Part shown: positions 58,401 through 64,000 of the stretch, one piece after another
Position numbering within the stretch: position 1 is the stretch's first letter
Layout: every line of letters starts with the position of its first letter
NCBI GenBank assembly: GCA_944472135.2
Contig: OX235267.1
Span: 19,637,452-19,701,451 of the forward strand
Reading direction: 5' to 3'
DNA from: Trichobilharzia regenti
Lineage: Eukaryota; Platyhelminthes; Trematoda; Strigeidida; Schistosomatidae
DNA length: 64,000 bases
Translations under genes and position numbers: made by a program
Notes under the pieces: model-generated
The model's input: the letters and a program-made list of their open reading frames with translations, nothing else
Told to the model about the DNA's origin: nothing
Databases searched by the model: none

Positions 58401-58762
58401 GTTCTCGAGCTGGAACGAAATGTCTACTCAAGAGCTTATGCAGTCGAAGATTTAGATCAAGAACTACGCCACTCTTTCGAAGAATATGTACAACAATATA
58501 AATTTGACTAATCTCAATTTTGAGAGACTACCTCAACTAGGTAGTTAAAACTATATACTCATATTCGTGAGAAAATAAATCTTAAATGCATTCTAAACAC
58601 GGTAAACGCCCATATTCTCTTTTTTTAGTTTACTATCTTAAACATATATATATTGTAAATAACTCTATAAGCTTAGTTGATATCAATTGTATGTTCAGAA
58701 GTGACAAGATGTACCAAAACAGAAGTATGATGGAACTTCTGCTGTCTGCTCATGAAGGATGA
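40915..58762 (+). CDS. MEG-B: secreted micro-exon gene (multi-exon model)
   Basis: Proposed model: exons 40915-40990, 42796-42816, 44655-44687, 49561-49569, 56066-56098, and a terminal exon that is possibly 58629-58762. All junctions are phase 1 and no stop arises through the fifth exon. The product has a signal peptide (MDKYLYFFIPFLLTS...LA), then a Thr/Pro/Ser-rich mature chain containing SPSSI, VPTTTSPQVT, SPT and TPTKVTLITT. Schistosome micro-exon genes have this architecture and encode secreted, often O-glycosylated and variably spliced proteins of the gut, oesophageal glands or larval glands. Introns hold SINEs, an RTE relic and a PLE. I assign it to no numbered MEG family. The terminal exon is the weak point. 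Confidence 0.65.
42065..42130 (-). repeat. tRNA-like SINE fragment
   Basis: Minus strand contains TGGGTTCGATTCCCA, a perfectly paired T arm and box B, preceded by AATGCTAGTCAATCATGCTC. The rest does not fold as a tRNA. Confidence 0.5.
42297..42546 (+). mobile_element. Type 1 SINE, diverged
   Basis: The body has GTGTAAGGCTAGCAAACTCA and the 3' end has AAGCCCTATACTCCACTCAG, then AACGCAAAGGAATGAGATAA, as in the copies at 6938 and 56272. The tRNA-like head is not recognisable. Lies in MEG-B intron 1. Confidence 0.65.
42796..42816 (+). CDS. MEG-B micro-exon 2, 21 nt
   Basis: The exon follows TTTGATTTTTTCAG and precedes GTGAGT, both strong sites. With the G left by exon 1 it reads Glu-Lys-Ser-Pro-Ser-Ser-Ile and leaves C. 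It is symmetric (7 codons). Confidence 0.75.
43432..43463. repeat. (TA)n microsatellite
   Basis: About 15 TA units, one of the longest simple repeats in the window. Confidence 0.95.
44085..44195 (-). repeat. Dispersed hairpin-GAAACGTC repeat, copy e
   Basis: Minus strand reads GGATTATGAGCAATAAATTG, TGCTCGAAACGTCATCAGTA and a tail shared with 34008-34078. This is the longest copy and the best one for defining the family. Confidence 0.55.
44655..44687 (+). CDS. MEG-B micro-exon 3, 33 nt
   Basis: Preceded by GCCGTTCAACAG, followed by GTAAGT. With the C carried over it reads Gln-Val-Pro-Thr-Thr-Thr-Ser-Pro-Gln-Val-Thr and leaves T. The acceptor has a weaker pyrimidine tract than the other exons, but donor, length and composition fit. 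The Thr run is a likely O-glycosylation region. Confidence 0.7.
45330..47059. other. Unannotated MEG-B intron sequence
   Basis: No exon or repeat could be supported here. Confidence 0.35.
47060..47595 (+). pseudogene. RTE-clade LINE relic, RT palm
   Basis: The plus strand keeps KACTNEISTQPIIMEKSIEW, a stop, then NIYSYFIDFKTPFESVSREV. These correspond to TDQIATLRIIITEQSMEW and LYLNFIDFEKAFDSVD (motif A) of the RTE at 59 kb. After that, blocks around the motif B/C region and later are recognisable only in pieces. Many stops; non-functional. Confidence 0.7.
47596..49560. other. Unannotated MEG-B intron sequence
   Basis: No recognisable repeat. Ends in the strong acceptor of the next micro-exon. 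Confidence 0.35.
49561..49569 (+). CDS. MEG-B micro-exon 4, 9 nt
   Basis: CCCCTACAG lies between CTATATCTTCTTCTTTCAG, an excellent acceptor, and GTAGTC. With the T carried over it reads Ser-Pro-Thr and leaves G. It is symmetric and in the same phase as the other exons. A near-copy of the exon with a broken donor lies at 56625. Confidence 0.6.
49570..50704. other. Unannotated MEG-B intron sequence
   Basis: Contains one more strong acceptor (GTTTTTCTTTTCAG before 49727). In phase 1 it would give only Glu and a stop, so it could be an alternative terminal exon. Otherwise nothing recognised. Confidence 0.35.
50724..50764 (-). ncRNA. Hammerhead-like motif in PLE left terminal repeat
   Basis: Minus strand: GAGC, CAGAAGA, GGAAATTATC, GAA, AAGGATATTCTT, T, GCTC (41 nt). 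Stem I is 4 bp. Stem II closes with G-C and G-U, and stem III forms AAGGA/TTCTT. The core differs from CUGAUGA mainly by U4 to A; position 7 is variable in the family. Probably decayed or marginal. Confidence 0.45.
50983..53088 (-). pseudogene. PLE polyprotein: RT plus GIY-YIG endonuclease, frameshifted
   Basis: Reading minus strand from 53088: an N-terminal segment (LDYADKIVSRRKEKKRTK), then VITRPSKYSGVVIMK and PRLYGSPKIGLPLHPVLEM of the fingers. Palm motif A is SFDVSFLFTNPP (near 52170) and motif B is ATGSPLGPVLA (51993). Catalytic YMDD lies near 51880. The thumb is ISFLDVLMTRK...NGYPEKFIEKNM (51485-51787). The endonuclease (50983-51378) has YQFDCPCGPSYIDRTVR, in which the usual YIG is YID, and ends LFQTLSLPWP. 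At least four frame breaks separate these parts. PLEs copy their RNA with an RT related to telomerase and cut DNA with the GIY-YIG domain. This copy cannot make a full protein. Confidence 0.85.
53137..53177 (+). ncRNA. Hammerhead-like motif in PLE right terminal repeat
   Basis: Plus strand: GAGC, CAGAAGA, GGTAGTTAAC, GAA, AAGGATATTGTT, T, GCTC (41 nt). Same length and stem I as the left copy. The two copies differ at a few stem positions while GAGC, CAGAAGA, CGAA and GCTC are unchanged. Confidence 0.45.
53196..56065. other. Unannotated MEG-B intron sequence
   Basis: No gene or classifiable repeat. Around 54290-54420 there is a more GC-rich stretch including ATGACTCCAGTCAT, a short palindrome. 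Confidence 0.35.
56066..56098 (+). CDS. MEG-B micro-exon 5, 33 nt
   Basis: Preceded by CTGCAATTTTTCGTTCCAG and followed by GTAAGT. With the G carried over it reads Ala-Thr-Pro-Thr-Lys-Val-Thr-Leu-Ile-Thr-Thr and leaves A. An internal GTAACT could act as an alternative donor but would break symmetry. Thr content matches exon 3. Confidence 0.75.
56272..56515 (+). mobile_element. Type 1 SINE
   Basis: The head holds GATGGTTCAGCAGAACACTT and box B GGTTCGATCC. The body has CCGGTAGTAAGGCCGATAAA and GAGGCTAGCAACTCCACTCC, like the RTE 5' UTR. The end has ACGTTTCACTGGGAACGTAA, then an A/T tail, like the RTE 3' end. Confidence 0.75.
56516..58628. other. Unannotated sequence with two possible MEG-B exon remnants
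   Basis: At 56625-56633, CTTTTTAG precedes GCACTACAG followed by ATTGCCTG. This resembles exon 4 (CCCCTACAG/GTAGTCTG) with its donor GT changed to AT. At 57425 the acceptor CCTCACTAATTTCAG opens an 11-residue phase-1 frame (ILRLSVLDVYV) before TAA, a competing terminal exon. Minus-strand frames of 60-75 codons between 56834 and 57954 show no family signature. Confidence 0.35.
58629..58762 (+). CDS. Possible MEG-B terminal exon
   Basis: An excellent acceptor (CATATTCTCTTTTTTTAG) precedes a phase-1 frame of 44 codons ending in TGA at 58760-58762. It starts IYYLKHIYIVNNSISL and ends MELLLSAHEG. Continuing from the A left by exon 5 keeps it open. An open frame of this length has a modest probability by chance in such DNA, and no 3' UTR signal was verified. 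Confidence 0.3.
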
Positions 58763-59007
58763 TGTTTGGAAGTATAACGATCAACATGGTTGATATTAAG
58801 GGTAATGAAACTGGCTTGAGAAAAGAGCTTGATTTGGTAGAAACAAAATATAGCAGGAACTAGCAAGTTTATTGTTGTTGCGTGAATTTAATAGACAGTA
58901 TAACACTTATATATTAAATGTTATTTACGGGCAGTTTTCCAACACTATCAAAAATGTGATATCAATACAAAACTGTAGTTTACGGAGATTGATATTAACA
59001 TGCCGAT

Positions 59008-59023
59008 TTTCTAAATCAGTGAT
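59008..59023. repeat. Target-site duplication of RTE element, left copy
   Basis: TTTCTAAATCAGTGAT, identical to 62221-62236. It directly adjoins the TTATTTATTATTATT tail of the minus-strand RTE element. Confidence 0.95.
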
Positions 59024-59033
59024 TTATTTATTA

Positions 59034-60101
59034 TTATTGCTCCATTGGGTTCCTAGTGGAACATAGGGCTTCAACTGCACGTCTCCATTTGCTTCTGTCT
59101 TCTGCTGTACTTTTCACCTGCATCCATGTTAGTCCATACTCTTTCAACTCCTCTTCACACGATCTCCTCCATGTCACCCTTGCTCTGACGTCCCGTTCGC
59201 CGCTTCCCTTTCGGGTTCCACTCGAGGGCTTGACGCGCGATGTCACCCAGCGGCTTCCTCAGCGAGTGTCCGATCCATCTCCACTTTCTCCTGCATATTT
59301 GTTGGGCGATTGGTTCTTGCTTTGTTTGTTCCCATAATTCCTTGTTGGTGATTCTTTCCGGCCATCTGATCTTCAGTATAGAGCGAAGACAGTTGTTAAT
59401 AAAGGTCTGCAGCCTTTTGGAAATATTCTTTGTGACCCGCCAAGTTTCTGATCCGTATAGAAGAACTGACTTTACGTTTGTATTGAAAATCCGAATTTTG
59501 TTGTTGATGCTGAGTGACGAAGATTTCCAGATTGATTTCAGGTTGATGATGAATGTGTTTCTCGCCTTCCCGATTCTCGATTTGACATCCTCGTCCGTTC
59601 CTCCTGTAGTTGAGACAATGCTCCCTAGATAAGTGAATGAAGTAACCTCTTTCAAATCCCTCCCGTTGATGGTGATTGACGCTGGATGTTGCTGTTTTGT
59701 TGTTGTTGGTTGGTTATTTTCATAACCTCCGTCTTGTCTATGTTCACTTGGAGTCCTGTCTTTGCTGCTCGCCTCTTCGACCAGTTTGTCGGTTTTCGCT
59801 TGTAAGTCTTCGATTTTGTGTGACATCAAACATAAATCATCCACGCGCGAAATCCAGGTCTTCTAGGTTCTTCACGTCGGTCGTTTCCCACTGTCTGACG
59901 CATAATCCAGTCCACCACAATTAGGAATATCATTGGTGATAATAAGCACCCTTGTCTGACTCCTGTGTTTACTCCAAACGCCTCGCTGAGTTTTCCGTTG
60001 TGGATCACTTGACATGTGCCGTTGTCGTACAGCTGTTGAATAAGGTTGATGAATATTTGGGGTACGCCATAGTACTCGAGTAATTTCCAAATTACTTCAC
60101 G
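59034..60101 (-). pseudogene. RTE RT C-terminal half
   Basis: Continues from motif A as REVIWKLLEYYGVPQIFINL, then motif B VRQGCLLSPMIFLIV (59826-60008). A frameshift near 59885 precedes LEDLDFA. A 4-nt insertion near 59842 splits the catalytic FADD into FA and DD. Frame 59155-59844 then holds TINGRDLKEVTSFTYLGSIV, the RT thumb, and RKWRWIGHSLRKP of the C-terminal domain. A last shift near 59190 leads to SCEEELKEYGLTWMQV and ALCSTRNPMEQ. The insertion in the active site means this copy cannot reverse-transcribe as read. Confidence 0.88.
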
Positions 60102-62048
60102 TCAACGCTGTCGAAGGCCTTCTCAAAGTCTATAAAGTTGAGGTAGAGGTTTGATTGCCATTCCATGCTTTGTTCTGTGATGATGATGCGTAGAGTTGCA
60201 ATTTGGTCAGTACATGATTTGCCTTTCCTGAATCCAGCTTGTTCTGGTCGGAGTTCTGTCTCCAGTGCGTCCTTTAATCTCTCCAGGATGATGCGACTCA
60301 GGATTTTACTTGGCGTCGATAGGAGCATGATTCCTCGCCAGTTCTTGCAGAGTCCTAAGTCGCCCTTCTTTGGTAGTTTCACGAGGTAACCTTTCCTCCA
60401 GTCAGTAGGCACCTTTCCCTCCTTCCAGACCTTTTGCAATAATGGAGTCAGCATGTCTGCTGTAGTCTCTGGGTCCGCTTTCAGTGCTTCAGGGGGTATT
60501 CCATCTGGTCCGGCTGCTTTTCCAGCTTTCAGAAGCTTGATTGCATTCAAGACTTCAGCTCTCGTTGGAGGATTGGTGTCAACTTGCAGTTGTGTGCGCG
60601 CTGTTGTTGGTATTTCTGGACGGGTTGCAGGTGATGGTCGGTTCAAGAGTCCTTTGAAGTGATCCGCCCATTGTTTAATCTGTTTTTCTTCCTTGGTAAT
60701 TGGGTTCCCTTGGCTGTCTTTTATAGGTTTCGCTTGTGTTGGTCTCTTCCCGGATAGAGATTTGGTTATCTGATATAGTGTCCTCAGGTCCCTTTTGCCT
60801 GCTGCCTTCTCAGCTTCAGTGGTGAGGTTGTCGTAGAATCGTCTTTTGTCCTTCCTAGCACTCTTCTTCACTTCTTTGTCCAGTGCTTTGTAAGTTGAGC
60901 TCAGCGTCTCCTTCTCCTGTCCGTCCTTGCATTGAATCATTTTCTCTTTCACCATTCTCCTCTCTTCTATTAATTTCCAAGTGTCCGTTGAGAGCCATTC
61001 CTTGTCTTGTCTCTTCTTTCTTCCTAGAACCGTTGAACACGTTTCGTTGAGAATCGCCTTCAGAGACTTCCAATGTTCTTCCACGCATGATTCTTCAGTG
61101 ATGTCGCGTAGTGTTTCCTGCTTTGCTCTGACAGTTGCAGTGAAAGTGTCTTTTGTGGTTGTGTCCTTCAGTTTGAGTGTTGAACTTGCATTGTGGCCTA
61201 TCCCCAGCTATCCTCGAGGCTTTTAGTTTCACCTTGAAAGTCCCTTGTACTAGATAGTGGTCTGAACCCACATCTGCTCCTCTCCTTGACCTTGTGTCCA
61301 GTAGGCTCCGTCTCCACTTTCTTGAAATTGAGATGAAGTCTATTTGGTTCTTGGTGTTTCCATCTGGTGAAATCCATGTCGTCTTGTGTATATCCTTGTG
61401 TTTGAACACACTACCGCCAATCACCAAATCATTGAAGGCGCAGAAGTCTGAGAAGAGTTCACCATTGTCGTTCATTTCGCCGAGGGCCTCACGACCCATG
61501 GTGAGTTCTCTTCCTGTGTTGTCTCCTCCCAGCTTCGCATTCATGTCGCCCATCAGGATTTTGATATCGCCATTTGGGACGTTGTCCATTATTGCTTGTA
61601 GTTGTCTGTAGAACGCCTCCTTCTTCTCTTGTTCTGAGACGTTTGTAGGCGCATAGCATTGAATGACTGTAACTTTCCTTCCTTTTGAGTTGAACCTGGC
61701 TGTCATTATCCTGGAGGAGATTGGTTCCCACTGCATGAGAGCTTTGGTTGCTGTTGGTGACATCATGATGGCCACTCCCTCGGTGTGCTCGTGGTTGTCC
61801 TCTGGGTGGCCGGAATAGATTACTGTCTCTCCAGTAGGTAGTTGGCACCTTCCAGTTCCGTTCCATCTGCTTTCGCAGATTCCCAACACTTCTATTCTGT
61901 ACCTTCTCATTTCAGCGGCTATCTGGGCAGCCTTTCCAGTTTCGTACATTGTACGAACATTCCAGGTACCCATCCTTACTTTTGCTTTCATCGAAAGAAG
62001 GCACATCGGCTGACTGGCTTCCCGAAGGCTTTCAATAGCCTGCGTCAT
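60102..62048 (-). pseudogene. RTE endonuclease and RT N-terminal half
   Basis: ATG at 62048-62046 opens the endonuclease: GTWNVRTM (about residues 27-34), GICESRWNG with the catalytic Glu, MGDMNAKLG, DFISISRKWRR and GSDHYLVQG. Near 61185 a frameshift ends this frame; coding continues as LKLKDTTTKDTFTATVRAK and on to the RT. The RT part reads KAGKAAGPDGIPPEAL, LPKKGDLGLCKNWRGIMLLS, RPEQAGFRKGKSCTDQIATL and motif A FIDFEKAFDSVD. A one-base loss near 60101 then truncates it. The frame upstream of 62048 lacks an ATG and is 5' UTR. Confidence 0.88.
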
Positions 62049-62170
62049 TTCGCTTCTCCGATTCCAGCAAAAAATAAGGCTATTGTTTATGTAGCGATTT
62101 GGTTGTTTTACAGGGGTGGAGTTGCTAGCACCACGCCCCAACCGTCCCTCTTTACCCGGGCTTGGGACCG

Positions 62171-62220
62171 GCTAGAAAACTAGAAAGCTAGTAGCCTAGC
62201 AAGCTAGTAATCTGGCGAGG
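62171..62220 (-). promoter_or_regulatory. CTAG-rich 5' UTR of RTE element
   Basis: The minus strand has five CTAG units in 42 bp (ACTAGCTTGCTAGGCTACTA and onward), followed by a stretch shared with the type 1 SINEs. It lies at the very 5' end of the element, where RTE internal promoters are expected. A regulatory role is inferred from position only. Confidence 0.4.
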
Positions 62221-62236
62221 TTTCTAAATCAGTGAT
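62221..62236. repeat. Target-site duplication of RTE element, right copy
   Basis: TTTCTAAATCAGTGAT, identical to 59008-59023. Confidence 0.95.
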
Positions 62237-62400
62237 ATACTTAATAAATATATGAGGTATCGAATGGTTATCTCATTATAGTTCGTTACCATCTGATTTG
62301 ATATAATGATGCTTGCATATTCTGATTAACACAATTATTATCACCATCCGTTGATTTGAAACGTCATAGTTCGTTGCCAGAGACAGGAGATAAATCTTTG

Positions 62401-62482
62401 GTTTGACTAACAAGACTGTTAAATTATAATAATGTATGAAAACAGAGACTTTCTTAGAATTCGAGAGTCTTGTTAGTCAAAC
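62401..62482. repeat. Hairpin with 17-bp perfect stem
   Basis: GTTTGACTAACAAGACT (62401-62417) and its exact reverse complement (62466-62482) flank a 48-nt loop. Weaker inverted similarity (CGTCATAG) extends on both sides. Confidence 0.75.
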
Positions 62483-63829
62483 AGAAGACTTAGTTGCGGT
62501 CTATGACGAAGAACTACAACATTTTAAATCGGTTGTTCTCGACTGATGCATAAAATTTAGAAATTCAAAGGAGAAATTATCATCAACTGATTAGCGAATT
62601 ATGTACAGATAAGTGAAGAGCCATTGACGAAGCAGTAAATCAAATTAGAAATTTATTATGTCGTTTTATTACTGTTATCAATAATTGATCTTATCTTATG
62701 ATATGAATACAGTAAAGTATAACAAATTCAGGTTATTTATTTACTTTATCTTGTTCAGTCTCGTCAGAGGGAATCGAATGCATGGGAAAATGCCGTGCAT
62801 TACATGTTAGATGTGTTGATTTAATGAAATATGCGGTCTGCTTTGAATAGTCTACTATCTGGTGAAGCATTAGGACTTCTAAAAATCCTACTGAATTTTG
62901 TACGTATCCTTTGTATAAATCAGCCTATGTAACCAACGATTCACCGTCTATTCCCATTATTCATTTCAGCGTAAACATCCTTACCTTGTTTATTTCTAAA
63001 TATTAACAGAATTCCCTAAGTCACCTCTGCGATTTGACCACCAGACTAAGAAATTTGTCTCTGCGATATTCTTTGACTAAGCTTCAACATTCAAATGCAA
63101 CTAGCTTAAATTTTCGGTCTTTTATTGTGTTTCTTTCACGATCGTCAGTAAGGTGTTCCTGAAACCTCTAAGGAAACGATGCGATGCTAGAAACTGAAAC
63201 ACCTACCACTAATAATTACGCTACCACTGAGGGGCTCATTACATAAAATTCAGTATTAGGCAAGTTCACTATGTATCATGGCACCTTTGTAAATTATGTT
63301 TGCCTATAACTAAATGTAAACTATCGAAAAATCCGAATGGTGGCTTCTATCTTAGCCTCTTCCTATTACTACATTCAAAATTACAAGCTAGGAACGATGA
63401 CTATTTAATACGGATAAATATTTAAAACTGAAACAAATATCCAACCTTCTTGTTACCACTACAACGTAGGTACAGTAACGGAACAAAAAAGAAGTGAGTT
63501 GAACTTTTTACTTTATTTTTTACAAAAATGGACAAACATGACAAATGATGATATTTCTCATAAATATGATATTGTTTTATTATATTAGTGGAACATTTCA
63601 TATTATCTTGTGAAACCAAGTTGTTTGAGTTGATATAAGAAAATATATTTGCACGGATGCTCGTGTCAGTTGGCAGAGAACTTACATGATCTGAATTTCA
63701 TGATTTTCAGCACTCATCAATAGGCTTATTAAAAACATGAAAAACACAGAAGTCAGATTTGAATTTCTAAAGTCAGATATTTAAACTCGGTTACAAGGAA
63801 CGAGATATGAGGATATAAGCCACATTCAC
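62483..63829. other. Unannotated AT-rich DNA
   Basis: No gene or repeat recognised. Confidence 0.35.
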
Positions 63830-63940
63830 CATGCGGTGACTGATTATAATACCCATTCATCCACCTTGAATAAAGTGGAGTGAGATTCAAACTCTGGATT
63901 TATCCTCTGAAAGTCAGGTGCTAAAGCCAGTAACCTCCTG
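63830..63940 (-). repeat. tRNA-like SINE fragment
   Basis: Minus strand has TTAGCACCTGACTTTCAGAG (anticodon-arm like) and GAGTTTGAATCTC (T arm and box B). Acceptor strands are not paired; probably a SINE head. Confidence 0.5.
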
Positions 63941-64000
63941 AAAGATACATATTTATGTAGAGAAATCCATTACCTAGAAATTGCTCTATCATGAGAGAAA

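Larger units (their letters stand above)
59024..62220 (-). mobile_element. Full-length RTE-clade LINE (SR2-like)
   Basis: A 3197-bp insertion bounded by a perfect 16-bp duplication. Minus-strand order: short 5' UTR with CTAG repeats (62171-62220), endonuclease, reverse transcriptase, C-terminal domain, very short 3' UTR and a TAA-rich tail. Length, one-ORF layout and short A/T tail are typical of RTE elements; schistosome SR2 belongs to this clade. At least five indels break the frame but I saw no substitution stop. It is markedly more GC-rich than its surroundings. Confidence 0.92.

Noticed and set aside
60000..62183. Several 65-130 codon plus-strand frames
   Set aside because: They are antisense shadows of the GC-richer RTE element on the minus strand.
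1..64000. CRISPR arrays, operons, riboswitches, prokaryotic terminators
   Set aside because: None seen. Repeats are dispersed eukaryotic elements, and intron/exon and retroelement content rule out a bacterial window.

Overview
The window looks like non-coding genomic DNA of a parasitic flatworm, most likely a Schistosoma species. It is AT-rich with no operon-like gene packing and many TA microsatellites. Its repeat families are ones I associate with schistosomes: a CR1/Jockey-group LINE, RTE-clade LINEs, Penelope-like elements (PLEs), a Sm-alpha-like hammerhead satellite/SINE, and several tRNA-derived SINEs. Species cannot be fixed from sequence alone. No ordinary multi-domain host gene with long exons is visible.

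Host genes: the best host signal is a set of very short exons, each a multiple of 3 nt with strong splice sites, as in schistosome micro-exon genes (MEGs). MEG-B (plus strand) starts at 40915 with a signal-peptide exon ending in a consensus donor. It continues with phase-1 exons of 21, 33, 9 and 33 nt at 42796, 44655, 49561 and 56066, encoding a Thr/Pro/Ser-rich secreted peptide. Its last exon is uncertain (candidates at 57425 and 58629). Upstream is a second, less complete set, MEG-A: exons of 6, 21, 21, 21, 9 and 15 nt at 12422, 13321, 15022, 17245, 22557 and 23602, also readable throughout in phase 1. Possible first and last exons are at 8864 and 34579. Most of the window would then be introns of two tandem secreted-protein genes.

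Mobile DNA: a CR1/Jockey-type LINE with an 835-codon open endonuclease/reverse transcriptase frame lies at 18.2-21.2 kb. A full-length RTE element with a perfect 16-bp target duplication lies at 59.0-62.2 kb, but indels disrupt its frame. RTE relics lie at 13.35, 17.67, 29.45, 35.8 and 47.1 kb. PLEs lie at 27.8-28.8, 32.6-34.3, 38.0-38.6, 39.0-39.3 and 50.7-53.2 kb. Two PLEs are bounded by inverted terminal repeats that contain hammerhead-ribozyme-like folds. An unrelated perfect 146-bp inverted repeat at 7.46-8.01 kb carries an intact hammerhead core sequence in each arm.

Small elements: one SINE family (6.9, 42.3, 56.3 kb) has a tRNA-like head in two of its copies, joined to pieces resembling the RTE 5' UTR and 3' end. 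Another SINE type (1.6 and 31.3 kb) shares the tRNA head but has a different body; the 31.3 kb copy abuts a nearly complete 5S rRNA sequence. Two foldback elements and a 20-bp terminal-inverted-repeat element next to a tRNA-Cys-like sequence complete the inventory. All calls were made by eye, without alignment tools or expression data.
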